64,000 bases of DNA from Pseudarthrobacter oxydans (GTDB lineage: Bacteria > Actinomycetota > Actinomycetes > Actinomycetales > Micrococcaceae). Shown here piece by piece: positions 34,704 to 43,242 of this stretch (position 1 is its first letter; each line of letters opens with the position of its first letter). The DNA lies in assembly GCF_030812335.1 (NCBI RefSeq), contig NZ_JAUSSN010000009.1, forward strand, positions 124,001 through 188,000, given 5' to 3'. The notes beneath the pieces were generated by a model. That model was not told the DNA's origin and searched no databases. It worked only from the letters and a program-made list of their open reading frames with translations. The translations under genes were made by a program, and so were the position numbers.

Positions 34704-36086
34704 ATGCCGTCTGCAGACACCGCTGTCACCGACCTGGCCACCGCCACGAAGAAGTTCTTCCGGCGGGTGCTGCCGATCATGCTGGTCATGCTCGTGTGCA
34801 ACCAGCTCAACCGGTCCAACATCGGCTACGCCCAGGCACAGCTGGAAGCCGACGTAGGCATCGGTGCTGCGGCCTACGGTCTTGGCGCCGGACTGTTTTT
34901 CATCGCCTACGCCATCTTTGAACTGCCCAGCAACGTCATGATGGAGAAGTTCGGGGCGAAGATCTGGCTCTCCCGGATCATGGTCAGCTGGGGCCTCGTC
35001 TCCTTCCTGATGGCGTTCGTGCAGAACGAGACCTGGTTCTTCGTCCTGCGGTTCCTGCTGGGCGCCGCCGAGGCCGGATTCTTCCCAGCGGTCATCTTCT
35101 ACTTCGCCCGATGGGTGCCGGCAGGCCAGCGCGGCAAGGCCACGGCGATCTTCATCGCCGGATCCTCAGTCGCCGCCGCCATCTCAGGGCCCGTCGCCGG
35201 AATGCTGCTCAGCCTGCACGACATTCTGGGCCTGCGCGGCTGGCAGTGGCTGTTCGGCTTCGAGGGCCTGCTCTCCGTGGCGGTCGGGATCGCCGTGTAT
35301 TTCGTGCTGGACCCCACGGTCCAGGACGCCAAGTGGCTGAGCCGCGGTGAAAAGTCCGCCCTGGGCGCTGCCATCGCGGAAGAGGACGCCCGGCACGCCG
35401 GCGCCGGGGAAGGACGTGCCAGCCGCTGGAAGATGCTCCTGGATCCGCAGATCCTGCTGCTGTGCGGCATCTATTTCGCCATCCAGCTCTCCGTCTACGC
35501 CAACACCTTCTGGCTCCCCAGCATCATCAGGCGGATCCCGGGAACCACGGATCTCAGTGTCGGATTCCTGTCCTCCATTCCGTGGGTGTGCGCAATCGTT
35601 GCCATGTATTTCGCGGCCCGGTGGCAGGACAAGGCGAGGTCCAAGCGCCCGCTGCTGGTGGTTGCGCTGCTGGTTGCCGCTGCCGGGACGCTCGCAGCCG
35701 CCGTCGCGTCCCCGGTCCTGGCGCTGGTGTTCCTGTGCGTCGCCGCGATGGGCTTCAAGAGCGCTTCCCCCCTGTTCTGGACCATCCCCCAGTCGGGCCT
35801 CCATCCGCTGGTTCTCGCTCCTGCGATCGCGATCATCAACTCGCTGGGGAACCTGGGCGGTTTCGTGGCGCCTTTCGGGTTCGGGATCATCAAGGAACAG
35901 ACGGGAAGCGTGACTCCGGGGCTCTTCGCTCTCGCCGCCGCCTCCACGGCCGCCGCCGTCCTGGTCTATTTCCTCAAAGAGCGACGGAACCACAGCGGAC
36001 CCCGGGAGGGGGCCGGGGTCCGCAACGGGGACGGGGTCCGGGACGCGGCCGGGCGGATTTCCCGGCAAGCCGTCACTGCACCGTAG
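34704..36086 (+). CDS. MFS transporter, anion:cation symporter (aldarate permease-like)
   Basis: This 460-residue, 12-helix MFS protein has the ACS-family marks: NQLNRSNIGYAQAQLEADVG after helix 1, FELPSNVMMEKFGAKIWLSR after helix 2, and GAAEAGFFPAVIFYFARWVP in helix 4. This is the GudP/phthalate-permease group. With galactarate dehydratase and GntR it is probably an aldarate/H+ symporter, a second uptake route besides TctABC. It starts 11 bp after gntR. Its last 14 bp overlap the convergent oxidoreductase pseudogene. Confidence 0.9.
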   Translation: MPSADTAVTDLATATKKFFRRVLPIMLVMLVCNQLNRSNIGYAQAQLEADVGIGAAAYGLGAGLFFIAYAIFELPSNVMMEKFGAKIWLSRIMVSWGLVSFLMAFVQNETWFFVLRFLLGAAEAGFFPAVIFYFARWVPAGQRGKATAIFIAGSSVAAAISGPVAGMLLSLHDILGLRGWQWLFGFEGLLSVAVGIAVYFVLDPTVQDAKWLSRGEKSALGAAIAEEDARHAGAGEGRASRWKMLLDPQILLLCGIYFAIQLSVYANTFWLPSIIRRIPGTTDLSVGFLSSIPWVCAIVAMYFAARWQDKARSKRPLLVVALLVAAAGTLAAAVASPVLALVFLCVAAMGFKSASPLFWTIPQSGLHPLVLAPAIAIINSLGNLGGFVAPFGFGIIKEQTGSVTPGLFALAAASTAAAVLVYFLKERRNHSGPREGAGVRNGDGVRDAAGRISRQAVTAP

Positions 36087-36568
36087 CCGCCCGCACTGCC
36101 TCGCGCAGGGATGTTGTAAGCCGGCCGATGAGCCTGCTGAGGTCACCGCTGGTGACGAGCAGTTCACCGTGCGCGATGCCCCGGTCGCTGTCCGCAAGGA
36201 TGGCCGCGTAGCCGGCGGGCAGTCCGGCCCCCACCAGCAGCTCGGCGTATTCCTTCACGGGCAGGTCCCGGTAGGTCACCGGCTTCCCGGCGGCCTCGAT
36301 GGCATTCCGATGCTGCTCAAGGCGCTGGCCGACCTCACTGTCGGAGATCAGCAGCACCTTGCCGGCACCGGCAAAGGCCCGCCGCAGGGAGGCCGGGTCC
36401 TGGTAATCGATCTGCCGGACCTGGACGCCACGGCCGGCGAGGTCTGCGACCTTGGCCAGATCCCGTCCGGCGGCCACAAGCTGCCCCGCGGGCACGCCGC
36501 TTTCGAGGAGGGCTTCAACAACAAGGCGCCCGAGCTGTCCGGTGGCGCCGGTGATAAACGATGGTCAT
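36073..36568 (-). pseudogene. Broken NmrA/quinone oxidoreductase 2-type gene
   Basis: The start ATG 36568 has a good AAAGGA site, but after MTIV one extra T shifts the frame and a stop follows. If that base is removed the sequence reads ITGATGQLGRLVVEALLESG, the Rossmann start of QOR2-type NAD(P)H-binding proteins. Downstream, NAIEAA joins directly to GKPVTYRDLPVKEYAELL, so about 120 residues of the middle are missing (family length about 285). The remaining C-terminus is normal. The gene is therefore doubly damaged. Such genes typically sit beside HxlR regulators, as here. Confidence 0.75.
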
Positions 36569-36638
36569 GATGGTCCTTTCACGGGGATGACTGACATCCA
36601 TACCAACTGCGCCGCGACGGCGATACTTCCCGAAAGAG

Positions 36639-36663
36639 AGTACGCACTTTGAAGTAAGGTACT
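36639..36663. promoter_or_regulatory. HxlR-type operator
   Basis: AGTAC (36639-36643) and GTACT (36659-36663) frame an imperfect 25-bp inverted repeat with ACTT and AGTA inner arms, ending 3 bp before the hxlR start. A further AAGTAAGTAC lies just inside the gene. It sits between the divergent oxidoreductase remnant and hxlR. Confidence 0.6.
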
Positions 36664-36666
36664 GCT

Positions 36667-37113
36667 ATGAAAGTAAGTACAGAGGGCGTACTGTCTCCCC
36701 TGCAGGGCGCAGATGGGATCTTCCCCGCCGGTTGCCCCAGCCGCACGGTCCTCGATCACGTCTCCAGCAAATGGGGCGTGCTGATCCTGGTCGCGCTGTG
36801 GAACGGCGCGCAGCGCTGGAGCGAACTTCGACGCCGGGCCGAAGGCATCAGCGAGAAGATGCTCGCCCAAACCCTCAAAACACTGGAAGGGGACGGCTTC
36901 CTCCATCGCGAGGCCCAGCCGGTCATCCCGCCCAGGGTCGACTACCGCCTCAGCGACCGCGGCCAGGAGCTTGTTGCCGTGCTGCTTCCGCTGGTGACCC
37001 GGGTTGAGGAGCACGCCGACGAAATCGTCAACTCCCCCGGCGCCGCCGGCTCCGGGGAAGCCGTGGACACCACTGTCGCCACGAACGCCGCGGACGGACA
37101 AGCAGCGCCGTGA
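36667..37113 (+). CDS. HxlR family winged-helix regulator
   Basis: This 148-residue protein has the HxlR pattern: CPSRTVLDHVSSKWGVLILV, ELRRRAEGISEKMLAQTLKT recognition helix region and VDYRLSDRGQEL wing. The conserved N-terminal Cys (GCPSR) can sense quinones or electrophiles in this family. A 30-residue unstructured tail follows. It normally represses the divergent oxidoreductase, which is broken here. Its stop overlaps the GTG of the MBL gene by 4 bp. Confidence 0.9.
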   Translation: MKVSTEGVLSPLQGADGIFPAGCPSRTVLDHVSSKWGVLILVALWNGAQRWSELRRRAEGISEKMLAQTLKTLEGDGFLHREAQPVIPPRVDYRLSDRGQELVAVLLPLVTRVEEHADEIVNSPGAAGSGEAVDTTVATNAADGQAAP

Positions 37114-38024
37114 CGGACCTCGATCTTGACCTGCGCTGGTACGCGGGGACGAGGTCCGGCCGGCGCGGCGCGGCCCCGCCGATCCAGGTGCACCCGGCCG
37201 CGCCCGACACCGTCCTGCTCCGGCAGAGCATCACGACGAATTTCGAGGCACCCTTCCTCTACCTGCTGTTCGGTGGGGACCGTGCCTTCCTTCTTGATAC
37301 GGGCGCGACGGCGGACGCCACCTCATTTCCCCTTCGGGCGACAGTGGACACCCTCATCGACGGCTGGCTGCGCGCACACCCCAGGGACGGTTACGAACTC
37401 ATCGTCGCCCACTCGCACGCCCACGGGGACCACGTCGCGGGGGACGGCCAGTTCGCAGACCGGTCCCGCACCCGCGTCGTGGGACATTCCGCCGCGGATG
37501 TTGCCGCGTTCTTCGGGATCCCCGACTGGCCCCGCGGCAGGTCCCGCGTTGACCTCGGCGGCCGGGTGCTTGACGTGATACCGACGCCCGGTCACCATCC
37601 CTCCGCCGTCGCCATTTATGACGAGGCCACGGGCATGCTGCTCACCGGCGACACGGTCTATCCCGGCCGGCTCTATGTGCAGGATTTTCCGGCCTTCCAG
37701 GATTCGCTGCGCGCCCTCTGCGACTTCAGCGCGGCACATCCGGTCAGCGTGGTTCTTGGCGCCCACATCGAAATGTCGGCCCGGCCGTTCCGGGACTTTC
37801 CGCTCGGCTCAACCTGGCACCCCGATGAATCCCCGCTACCCCTGACGGTCGGGGACCTGCACGCGATCCGGGACGCGGCCGCCCGGATCGCCGGCCGCCC
37901 CGGGGCGCACCGCCACGCGAACTTCATCATCTGGAACGGGCCCTGCCGGCTGGAGTCCGCGTCCCAGTCCATCCGGCTCCTGCTGTTCCGGGCTTCCGGC
38001 CTGCTCCGCGCGCCGGGCCGGTAG
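37110..38024 (+). CDS. MBL-fold metallo-hydrolase
   Basis: This 304-residue protein has the metal-binding motif HSHAHGDH (about residues 106-113), a later His in TPGHHPSAVAIY, Asp in LLTGDTVYPG and His in LGAHIEM. This is the beta-lactamase/glyoxalase II fold, probably a zinc hydrolase of unknown substrate in the cytoplasm. GTG 37110 overlaps hxlR by 4 bp, so it is co-expressed with that regulator. It converges on the D-serine-dehydratase-like gene. Confidence 0.88.
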   Translation: MTDLDLDLRWYAGTRSGRRGAAPPIQVHPAAPDTVLLRQSITTNFEAPFLYLLFGGDRAFLLDTGATADATSFPLRATVDTLIDGWLRAHPRDGYELIVAHSHAHGDHVAGDGQFADRSRTRVVGHSAADVAAFFGIPDWPRGRSRVDLGGRVLDVIPTPGHHPSAVAIYDEATGMLLTGDTVYPGRLYVQDFPAFQDSLRALCDFSAAHPVSVVLGAHIEMSARPFRDFPLGSTWHPDESPLPLTVGDLHAIRDAAARIAGRPGAHRHANFIIWNGPCRLESASQSIRLLLFRASGLLRAPGR

Positions 38025-38056
38025 CGCCGTCCAGGGTCATTGGCAGCGGCGGCAGA

Positions 38057-39265
38057 TCACGGCAGCCGGCCCGCGGCCAGGGAGGACCGGTGGAAGTCCG
38101 TGCCCCACACCCCGGTGGCATGTCCGTCGCCGTCGGTAACGACGTATTCGGGCCAGCGGTCAAAGGCGGAGCAGGGGTGGGATATCCCGAAGTCGACCAC
38201 ATCGGTGACATCCAGTCCGCGCACCCCGGTGAGGACCGCGTGGTGGTCGAACAGGTTCCGCACCATGGCGGCTGCCCCGTCCCTGGGGGCGCCGTCCGCG
38301 GTGTGGGCCGACAGGAAAACCGGCAGCCCGGCGTCGTAGGGAAGGTCCCGTTTGCCGGCCCCGACGACGGCCATCCCCGCCTCGGGCGTGGACAGGACCA
38401 CGGCCCGGACCGAAACCGCGGGAATCAGGCCCGGCACCGGGCTGACGCCGGCGTACGTGCCGTGATCGTGGGTGACGTAGCAGCCGGACCGGAGGATCCT
38501 CCGGGTACCGGGCACCAGGCTGTCATCCGGCAGGTACTCCACGACGCGGTCCGGGAAGGCTGACCCGCCCATGGAGTAGATGGGGGCGGCGGTCTCGAAG
38601 TACTGCGCGGCGCCCAGATACACCTCCCGCACCAGCCTGCAGTGCCGGTCGACGGCGTCGATCGTGGACTCCGACCGGCTGTTGGGCACGACGCCTTCGT
38701 AGCCGGCAACACCGACAAGCCGGAGGCCGGGTGTCCCGTGGACCAGCCCCGCCAGGCGAAGTGCCTCGTCGAGGCTCCGGGTACCCGTGCGGCCGGCCGG
38801 TGTCCCGACGTCGATCAGCACCTCAAGGCTGACCGCGGACCCGGCGAACACCCGGGCCGCCGCCTCGACACCGGCGGCAGAATCCACGAAGCACCGCAGT
38901 TCCCGCCCGGAATCTGCCTCCAGCCAGGACCGGAAACGCAACAGGCCGTGCCGGTCGACGACCTCGTTGGCCACCAGAACGTGCCGGTGTCCCCAGCCCA
39001 GCGCCGAGGCGGCCTGGTCCGCGGTGGCGACGGTGACGCCGACAGCGCCGGCAGCCAGCTGACGGGCGATGATCGGCGCGGACATCGTTGTCTTGACGTG
39101 GGGGGCGAGCTCCACGCCCCGCTGCCCGCACCAGGCGGCCATCACCCGGATGTTGTTTTCGAGGGCAGCGATGTTGAGCCGCAATTGCGGATACGCCGGG
39201 GCGGTCGGCATCGCCGCCGCGGCATTGTCATCGGGTCCGCTCTGGCGCTGGATCGGGCTGCTCAC
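38057..39265 (-). CDS. PLP-dependent D-serine dehydratase/D-threonine aldolase-like enzyme
   Basis: This 402-residue protein has an N-terminal alanine-racemase-like PLP barrel with Lys in APHVKTTMS (about residue 59) and a C-terminal D-ser dehydratase-like metal domain ending HPCSAFDRWPEY (His/Cys zinc pair). GSGCYVTHDHGTY-type sequence (SGCYVTHDHGTYAG) lies before it. Family members deaminate D-serine or cleave D-threonine and related D-amino acids. GTG 39265 is chosen because translation further upstream is not conserved-looking and overlaps the divergent gene's promoter. Confidence 0.85.
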   Translation of the reverse strand: MSSPIQRQSGPDDNAAAAMPTAPAYPQLRLNIAALENNIRVMAAWCGQRGVELAPHVKTTMSAPIIARQLAAGAVGVTVATADQAASALGWGHRHVLVANEVVDRHGLLRFRSWLEADSGRELRCFVDSAAGVEAAARVFAGSAVSLEVLIDVGTPAGRTGTRSLDEALRLAGLVHGTPGLRLVGVAGYEGVVPNSRSESTIDAVDRHCRLVREVYLGAAQYFETAAPIYSMGGSAFPDRVVEYLPDDSLVPGTRRILRSGCYVTHDHGTYAGVSPVPGLIPAVSVRAVVLSTPEAGMAVVGAGKRDLPYDAGLPVFLSAHTADGAPRDGAAAMVRNLFDHHAVLTGVRGLDVTDVVDFGISHPCSAFDRWPEYVVTDGDGHATGVWGTDFHRSSLAAGRLP

Positions 39266-39371
39266 GGGGCCATTGTGCCACGACGCCTGCCACATTCGAC
39301 CTGCCGGGTTTGCCGCCCGGGAGGATAATGACAGCGAGAGCCAGCAGCCACTGCGGACGGAAGGGGACCGA

Positions 39372-40007
39372 ATGCAAACGCCGCCGCGCATCACGGTGGA
39401 AGTCCCTGTACTCACCATCGGCTCCGGACCCTCCGACTACGAGGGACTGGGCAGCCAGGTCGACGCCCTGCGCCGGCAGCAGGGTCTGCACCTGACCCTG
39501 CTGCACATCGGCGTCCTCGCGGACTTCGCCCGGGACATCGCGGAGTGGACCAAAGGCATCACAACCGCCGAGGACGCCGCCGCCACGGCGGTCTCCTGGT
39601 TGGAGGGGCTGCCCGTGCTGGGAGGCTTCTCCGGGACGTCCGAGCGGCTGGTCCTGCTGGGCGGCGGGCGCGTGAGCGGGCTGGAAGTGGAGGTGCCCCA
39701 GCAGGTGCGGGACTACCAGCTCTCCCTCGTGACGGCGCTGCACGAACTGTTGGACGAGCTGCTGGTGGACAACGTCGATGACTTTATCCTCGGCTCACGC
39801 GCTCTCGGTTTCAGGTACCCCCGGTGGACGCCTCACATCGCCGTCGGCCGCCCCAAGTCGAGGGGCCGCGGGCCGTGGCCGATCAACCCGTTGGCCATCG
39901 AGTTCGGTCCCTCACGGATCCGGAACCGCCAGTTCCTCCCGGCCGGCGGCGCCGGAGCAGGACCGGACCAGGACCCCGGGCCGCGCCGGACAGGAGCCGG
40001 TCAATGA
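39372..40007 (+). CDS. 2H phosphoesterase-like (2'-5' RNA ligase-like) protein
   Basis: This 211-residue protein has two spaced His motifs, HLTLLHIG (about residue 33) and PHIAVGRP (about residue 157), as in the 2H phosphoesterase superfamily. The second is HxA instead of the usual HxT/S, so activity is uncertain. ATG 39372 has a GGGGA site. The stop overlaps the Nudix start (ATGA), so the two are translated together. A role in nucleotide or RNA-end processing is inference. Confidence 0.65.
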   Translation: MQTPPRITVEVPVLTIGSGPSDYEGLGSQVDALRRQQGLHLTLLHIGVLADFARDIAEWTKGITTAEDAAATAVSWLEGLPVLGGFSGTSERLVLLGGGRVSGLEVEVPQQVRDYQLSLVTALHELLDELLVDNVDDFILGSRALGFRYPRWTPHIAVGRPKSRGRGPWPINPLAIEFGPSRIRNRQFLPAGGAGAGPDQDPGPRRTGAGQ

Positions 40008-40480
40008 CGGTCCGGAGCGCAGGCATTCTGCTGTACCGCCGCGTCCGCGGCGGCGACGTTGAGGTGTGGATAGCCCACATGGGCGGACCGTTCTGGGCGC
40101 GCAAGGATGCCCGGGCCTGGTCCATTCCCAAGGGCGAATACCTCCCCGACGAGGACCCGCTGGCCGCCGCGGAACGCGAGTTCGCCGAAGAAATGGGGAC
40201 TCCTGCACCATCCGCCGACTACCACGAACTCGGCGCCTTCCGGCAGCCCTCGGGAAAGGTCATCACGGTCTTCACGGCCGAGTCCCGCTTCGCTCCCGAA
40301 CGGATCGTGAGCAACACCTTTGCCCTGGAATGGCCGAAGGGATCCGGCACGGTCCGCAACTACCCCGAGGTCGACGACGCCACGTGGACCGGGGTGGAGG
40401 AAGCCCGCACCAAGCTGGTCAGCGGCCAACTGCCGATCCTTGACGCGCTGGTCCAACATCTGGAGAGCCGCGGCACCTGA
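40004..40480 (+). CDS. Nudix hydrolase
   Basis: This 158-residue protein has a full Nudix box, GEYLPDEDPLAAAEREFAEEMG (quoted in part: GEYLPDE...REFAEEMG), about residues 45-67. The start SAGILLYRR and WIAHMGGPFWARKDARAW resemble the cytoplasmic Nudix group that acts on NTPs or dinucleoside polyphosphates. It overlaps the 2H-phosphoesterase-like gene by 4 bp. The substrate cannot be assigned. Confidence 0.9.
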   Translation: MTVRSAGILLYRRVRGGDVEVWIAHMGGPFWARKDARAWSIPKGEYLPDEDPLAAAEREFAEEMGTPAPSADYHELGAFRQPSGKVITVFTAESRFAPERIVSNTFALEWPKGSGTVRNYPEVDDATWTGVEEARTKLVSGQLPILDALVQHLESRGT

Positions 40481-40592
40481 TCCGTGTGTCCCCCGACCAC
40501 CTCCCTGACGGCCGCCGGCCATTGCTGGCCCGGCAGCGGACTGCCATCCTTGGGTAATCCGCACTCCCGGAAGCGAACGAAAGGGAAAGACG

Positions 40593-40628
40593 ATGCCGCT
40601 CTATCTGTCGAAGTTCAGCTATGGCTGA
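40593..40628 (+). pseudogene. Eleven-codon remnant of a GYD-domain gene
   Basis: After a perfect AAAGGGAAAGA ribosome site the sequence encodes MPLYLSKFSYG and then TGA. MPLYLSKFSY is the exact conserved start of GYD-domain proteins (about 95-105 residues). Everything after codon 10 is lost, and the next gene begins at once. This looks like a deletion junction that kept a live start region. Confidence 0.6.
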
Positions 40629-40662
40629 CGATCCCGATCCACTCACAGAGAGGACTCCGCCG

Positions 40663-41187
40663 ATGAGTGCAATCGAACCGACCGCGCAGCGTGAGCTGTC
40701 TGCCGTCCACCGCGCGGCGAGCCTCAAGGAGCGCGTCTACATCAGCTTCACCAGCCTGGCTGTGGTGCTGGCCCTGCGGAGCCACGCAGACGAGACGACG
40801 CCCGCTGCCGCGGCCGTAACCCTCAGCATCGTGGTCATCGGTTCCCTGCTGGGGATCTTCGTCGCCGATCTGCTGAGCCATCTCACAGTCCACGCACAGC
40901 TCCCCAGCGGCCAGGAACTGCACCACATGATCGCCGTCAGCACCGAGGCCCTGAGCGTCCTGGTGACTCCGCTGCTGCTCCTCACGGCGGCCGGCCTCGG
41001 CCTCTGGTCGACTGCCGTGGCGCTGCAGTGGGCAACCGTCGTCCTCGTGGTGACACTCCTCGTCGTCGGCTACCTCGCGATCCGGCGGCTCGAGCTGCCG
41101 TTCCGCCACAAAGCCCTGATCATGTTCGCCGAAGTAGTGTTGAGCCTGGTGGTCATCGGGCTCGAACTGCTGGCGCACAATCTCTGA
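40663..41187 (+). CDS. Hypothetical four-helix membrane protein
   Basis: This 174-residue protein has an N-terminal hydrophilic stretch and four membrane segments (about 28-45, 51-75, 84-108 region and 112-135, 150-172), with charged loops including LKERVYISFTSLAV and RRLELPFRHKALIMF. I do not recognise the family, though the layout recalls VIT-like or DUF small channels. ATG 40663 has a GAGAGGA ribosome site; an earlier in-frame ATG (40621) overlaps the GYD remnant. Transcription may use the old GYD promoter, given that the junction sits directly upstream. Confidence 0.65.
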   Translation: MSAIEPTAQRELSAVHRAASLKERVYISFTSLAVVLALRSHADETTPAAAAVTLSIVVIGSLLGIFVADLLSHLTVHAQLPSGQELHHMIAVSTEALSVLVTPLLLLTAAGLGLWSTAVALQWATVVLVVTLLVVGYLAIRRLELPFRHKALIMFAEVVLSLVVIGLELLAHNL

Positions 41188-41285
41188 CCGCGGCACCGCG
41201 GACGGACCCAGTCCGGGGATCAAGCCCGCGCTTCCATTCGTTGGGTGGGTAGCGGCCCAACACCGACCCCATCAAAGGAGACTGC

Positions 41286-41894
41286 TTGCTGATCGTGCTC
41301 ACCGGAATAGACGGTTCAGGAAAAACGACGGCGGCACGCGGCCTGGTCGATGCCGCCCGCAAGGCGGGGAACGGCGCCCTGTTTCTCGGCAACTATGCCG
41401 GTCGCCGGCAGATGTCCCTCATTAGTGCCAGGCTCGGGGTTCACCTGCCCCTGCGGCTGGCGGACGTTATTGAAACGGCAGTCCGGACGTTTAACGTCGT
41501 AAATTCACACCGCCGCGCCAGGCGGTTTCACGGCCTGGTGGTCATGGATCGGGACCTGCATTGCCAGCTCGCGCTGCGCCGGATGCATGGACTGCCCCGG
41601 GGGCGCGTGCTGCCGTTCCTGATCCGCGCGCTCCCCCGGCCCGATCTGCTCGTCTACCTCGACATCGACCCCCGCGAGGCGCATGCACGGATCCTCGCGC
41701 GGGGCACCGACTCTGAGCGGCTCGAAGACCTTGAGTCGTTAAGCGAGGCCTACCGCTCACTACCGGAGTTCCCGGGGTTCACCAGCATCCCCGCCGACGG
41801 GCAGCCTGCCGAGGTGCTGGGCCGGCTGCAGGCCGCCATCACCCAGGCCTGCGGAGGCCCGGCCGGGGAGCACTCCCCCGCCGGCCCCGCCTGA
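41286..41894 (+). CDS. Thymidylate-kinase-like P-loop kinase
   Basis: This 202-residue protein has a P-loop GIDGSGKTT (residues 7-15), the DR motif VVMDRDLHCQLALRR (about 80-94) and a lid-like Arg segment. It resembles dTMP kinase-like proteins but lacks the usual TREPGG segment, so the phosphate acceptor is unknown. The start is TTG 41286 with AGGAG 7 bases upstream. It converges on the terC-like gene. Confidence 0.8.
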   Translation: MLIVLTGIDGSGKTTAARGLVDAARKAGNGALFLGNYAGRRQMSLISARLGVHLPLRLADVIETAVRTFNVVNSHRRARRFHGLVVMDRDLHCQLALRRMHGLPRGRVLPFLIRALPRPDLLVYLDIDPREAHARILARGTDSERLEDLESLSEAYRSLPEFPGFTSIPADGQPAEVLGRLQAAITQACGGPAGEHSPAGPA

Positions 41895-41946
41895 TTTCGC
41901 ACGGGCCGAAGACACCCGACCGGGCCCGCCTGACCTCGCATGGGCC
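41886..41946. repeat. Two-copy 22-bp direct repeat
   Basis: Copies at 41886-41907 and 41925-41946 (period 39 bp) differ at three positions and share CCCGCCTGA..TCGCA.GGGCC. The first overlaps the kinase stop codon. Hairpin potential follows at about 41955-41978. It lies between convergent genes and may be a decayed terminator duplication. Confidence 0.6.
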
Positions 41947-41982
41947 AGGGATCCGGACCGGGGACCCTGCCGGCCCCGGCAC

Positions 41983-43170
41983 CTAACGTGCGAGGTACTC
42001 CTCGTGCTGCCGGTGCGCTTCCGCGACCAGCGCCCGGATCTTGTCAATGTCCTTGGCCTTGTTCCGGTACTTCGGATCCATGGCCAGAATCTGGGACTCT
42101 TCATCGGTCAGCATCCGGTAAATACGCTCACGTTCAGCCGCGTCCGCGGTGTATTCCAGGTCAAGGTAATTGACGGCGTGCCGGCGCGCATTGTTGATGG
42201 AGGTCTGTGCCTTGCCGGCCTTGCTCAGCAGCGACGCCACCACGGTCAGGACCAGCACCCCAACGATGACGGTCAGGGACGTGGCCGTGGTGATCTCGAT
42301 GACGGGAACCGGCTGGCCGCCGTTGATGAACGGCAGGTTGTTCTCATGCAGGGCGTGGAGCACCAGCTTTACCCCGATGAAGGCAAGGATGACCGCCAGG
42401 CCGTACGCGAGGTAGATGAGGCGGTCCAGGAGCCCGTCGATCAGGAAGTACAGCTGGCGCAGGCCCATCAGGGAAAACGCCGTGGCGGTGAAGACGATGA
42501 AGACGTTCTGGGTCAGCCCGAAGATCGCCGGGATTGAGTCCAGGGCAAACAGAATGTCGGTTCCCCCGATGGCCACCATGACCAGCAGCATCGGCGTCAG
42601 CGCCCTCTTGCCATCCTGGATGGTGAAGAGCTTGTCCCCGTCGTAGTGTTCCGTCGTGTGGAAAAACCTCCTGGCGATGCGGATCATAAAATTGTCGGCC
42701 TGGTCCTCGCCGTGGGCGTCCGGCCGGAGCAGGTTCCCGGCGGTGATCAGCAGAATCAGTCCGAAGATGTAGAACACCCACGCGAAGGAATTGATCAGCG
42801 CGGCGCCCAGCAGGATGAACCCGGTGCGGGCGATCAGCGAGAAGATGATGCCGAAAAGCAGCACCTTCTGCTGGTCTTCGCGGGGGACCCGGAAACTCGC
42901 GATGATGATCAGGAAGACAAAGAGGTTGTCCACCGAGAGTGCCTTCTCGGTGATGTAGCCGGCGAAGTACTCCGACCCCATCTCGGTTCCGCCGAAGATC
43001 CACACCAGGACACCGAAGACGACAGCCAGGCCCACGTAGAGCGCCGACCACACGGCGGCCTCCTTGAGCGTGGGCACGTGGGCCTTGCGGATGTGAAAGA
43101 AGTAGTCGAAAGCCAGCAAGGCCAGGATCACGGCAATGGTGACGGCCCAGATAAGGGGAGAAACGGTCAT
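41983..43170 (-). CDS. TerC family integral membrane protein
   Basis: This 395-residue protein has about nine membrane segments and both TerC acidic motifs, EKALSVDNLFVFL (about 77-89) and GGTDILFALDSIPAIFG (about 195-211). Related proteins (Alx, MeeF/MeeY) export Mn2+ to metalate secreted enzymes, so Mn2+ is a reasonable guess. A hydrophilic tail of about 80 residues (about 315-395) is unusually long. ATG 43170 has CGGAAG upstream; an in-frame TTG (43179) is less likely. It lies downstream of the two CNNM genes, 72 bp after the last one; that gap is too short for a yybP-ykoY Mn riboswitch. Confidence 0.88.
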   Translation of the reverse strand: MTVSPLIWAVTIAVILALLAFDYFFHIRKAHVPTLKEAAVWSALYVGLAVVFGVLVWIFGGTEMGSEYFAGYITEKALSVDNLFVFLIIIASFRVPREDQQKVLLFGIIFSLIARTGFILLGAALINSFAWVFYIFGLILLITAGNLLRPDAHGEDQADNFMIRIARRFFHTTEHYDGDKLFTIQDGKRALTPMLLVMVAIGGTDILFALDSIPAIFGLTQNVFIVFTATAFSLMGLRQLYFLIDGLLDRLIYLAYGLAVILAFIGVKLVLHALHENNLPFINGGQPVPVIEITTATSLTVIVGVLVLTVVASLLSKAGKAQTSINNARRHAVNYLDLEYTADAAERERIYRMLTDEESQILAMDPKYRNKAKDIDKIRALVAEAHRQHEEYLAR

Positions 43171-43242
43171 GTTGCTCAACTTCCGTGAAGGATCCGGCCT
43201 CTGCGGCCGGTTCGGTCCGGTACTTCAGGTGGTCTGGGATTT

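Noticed and set aside
43171..43242. Possible yybP-ykoY Mn riboswitch before the terC-like gene
   Set aside because: The gap is only 72 bp and shows no paired elements of that riboswitch.
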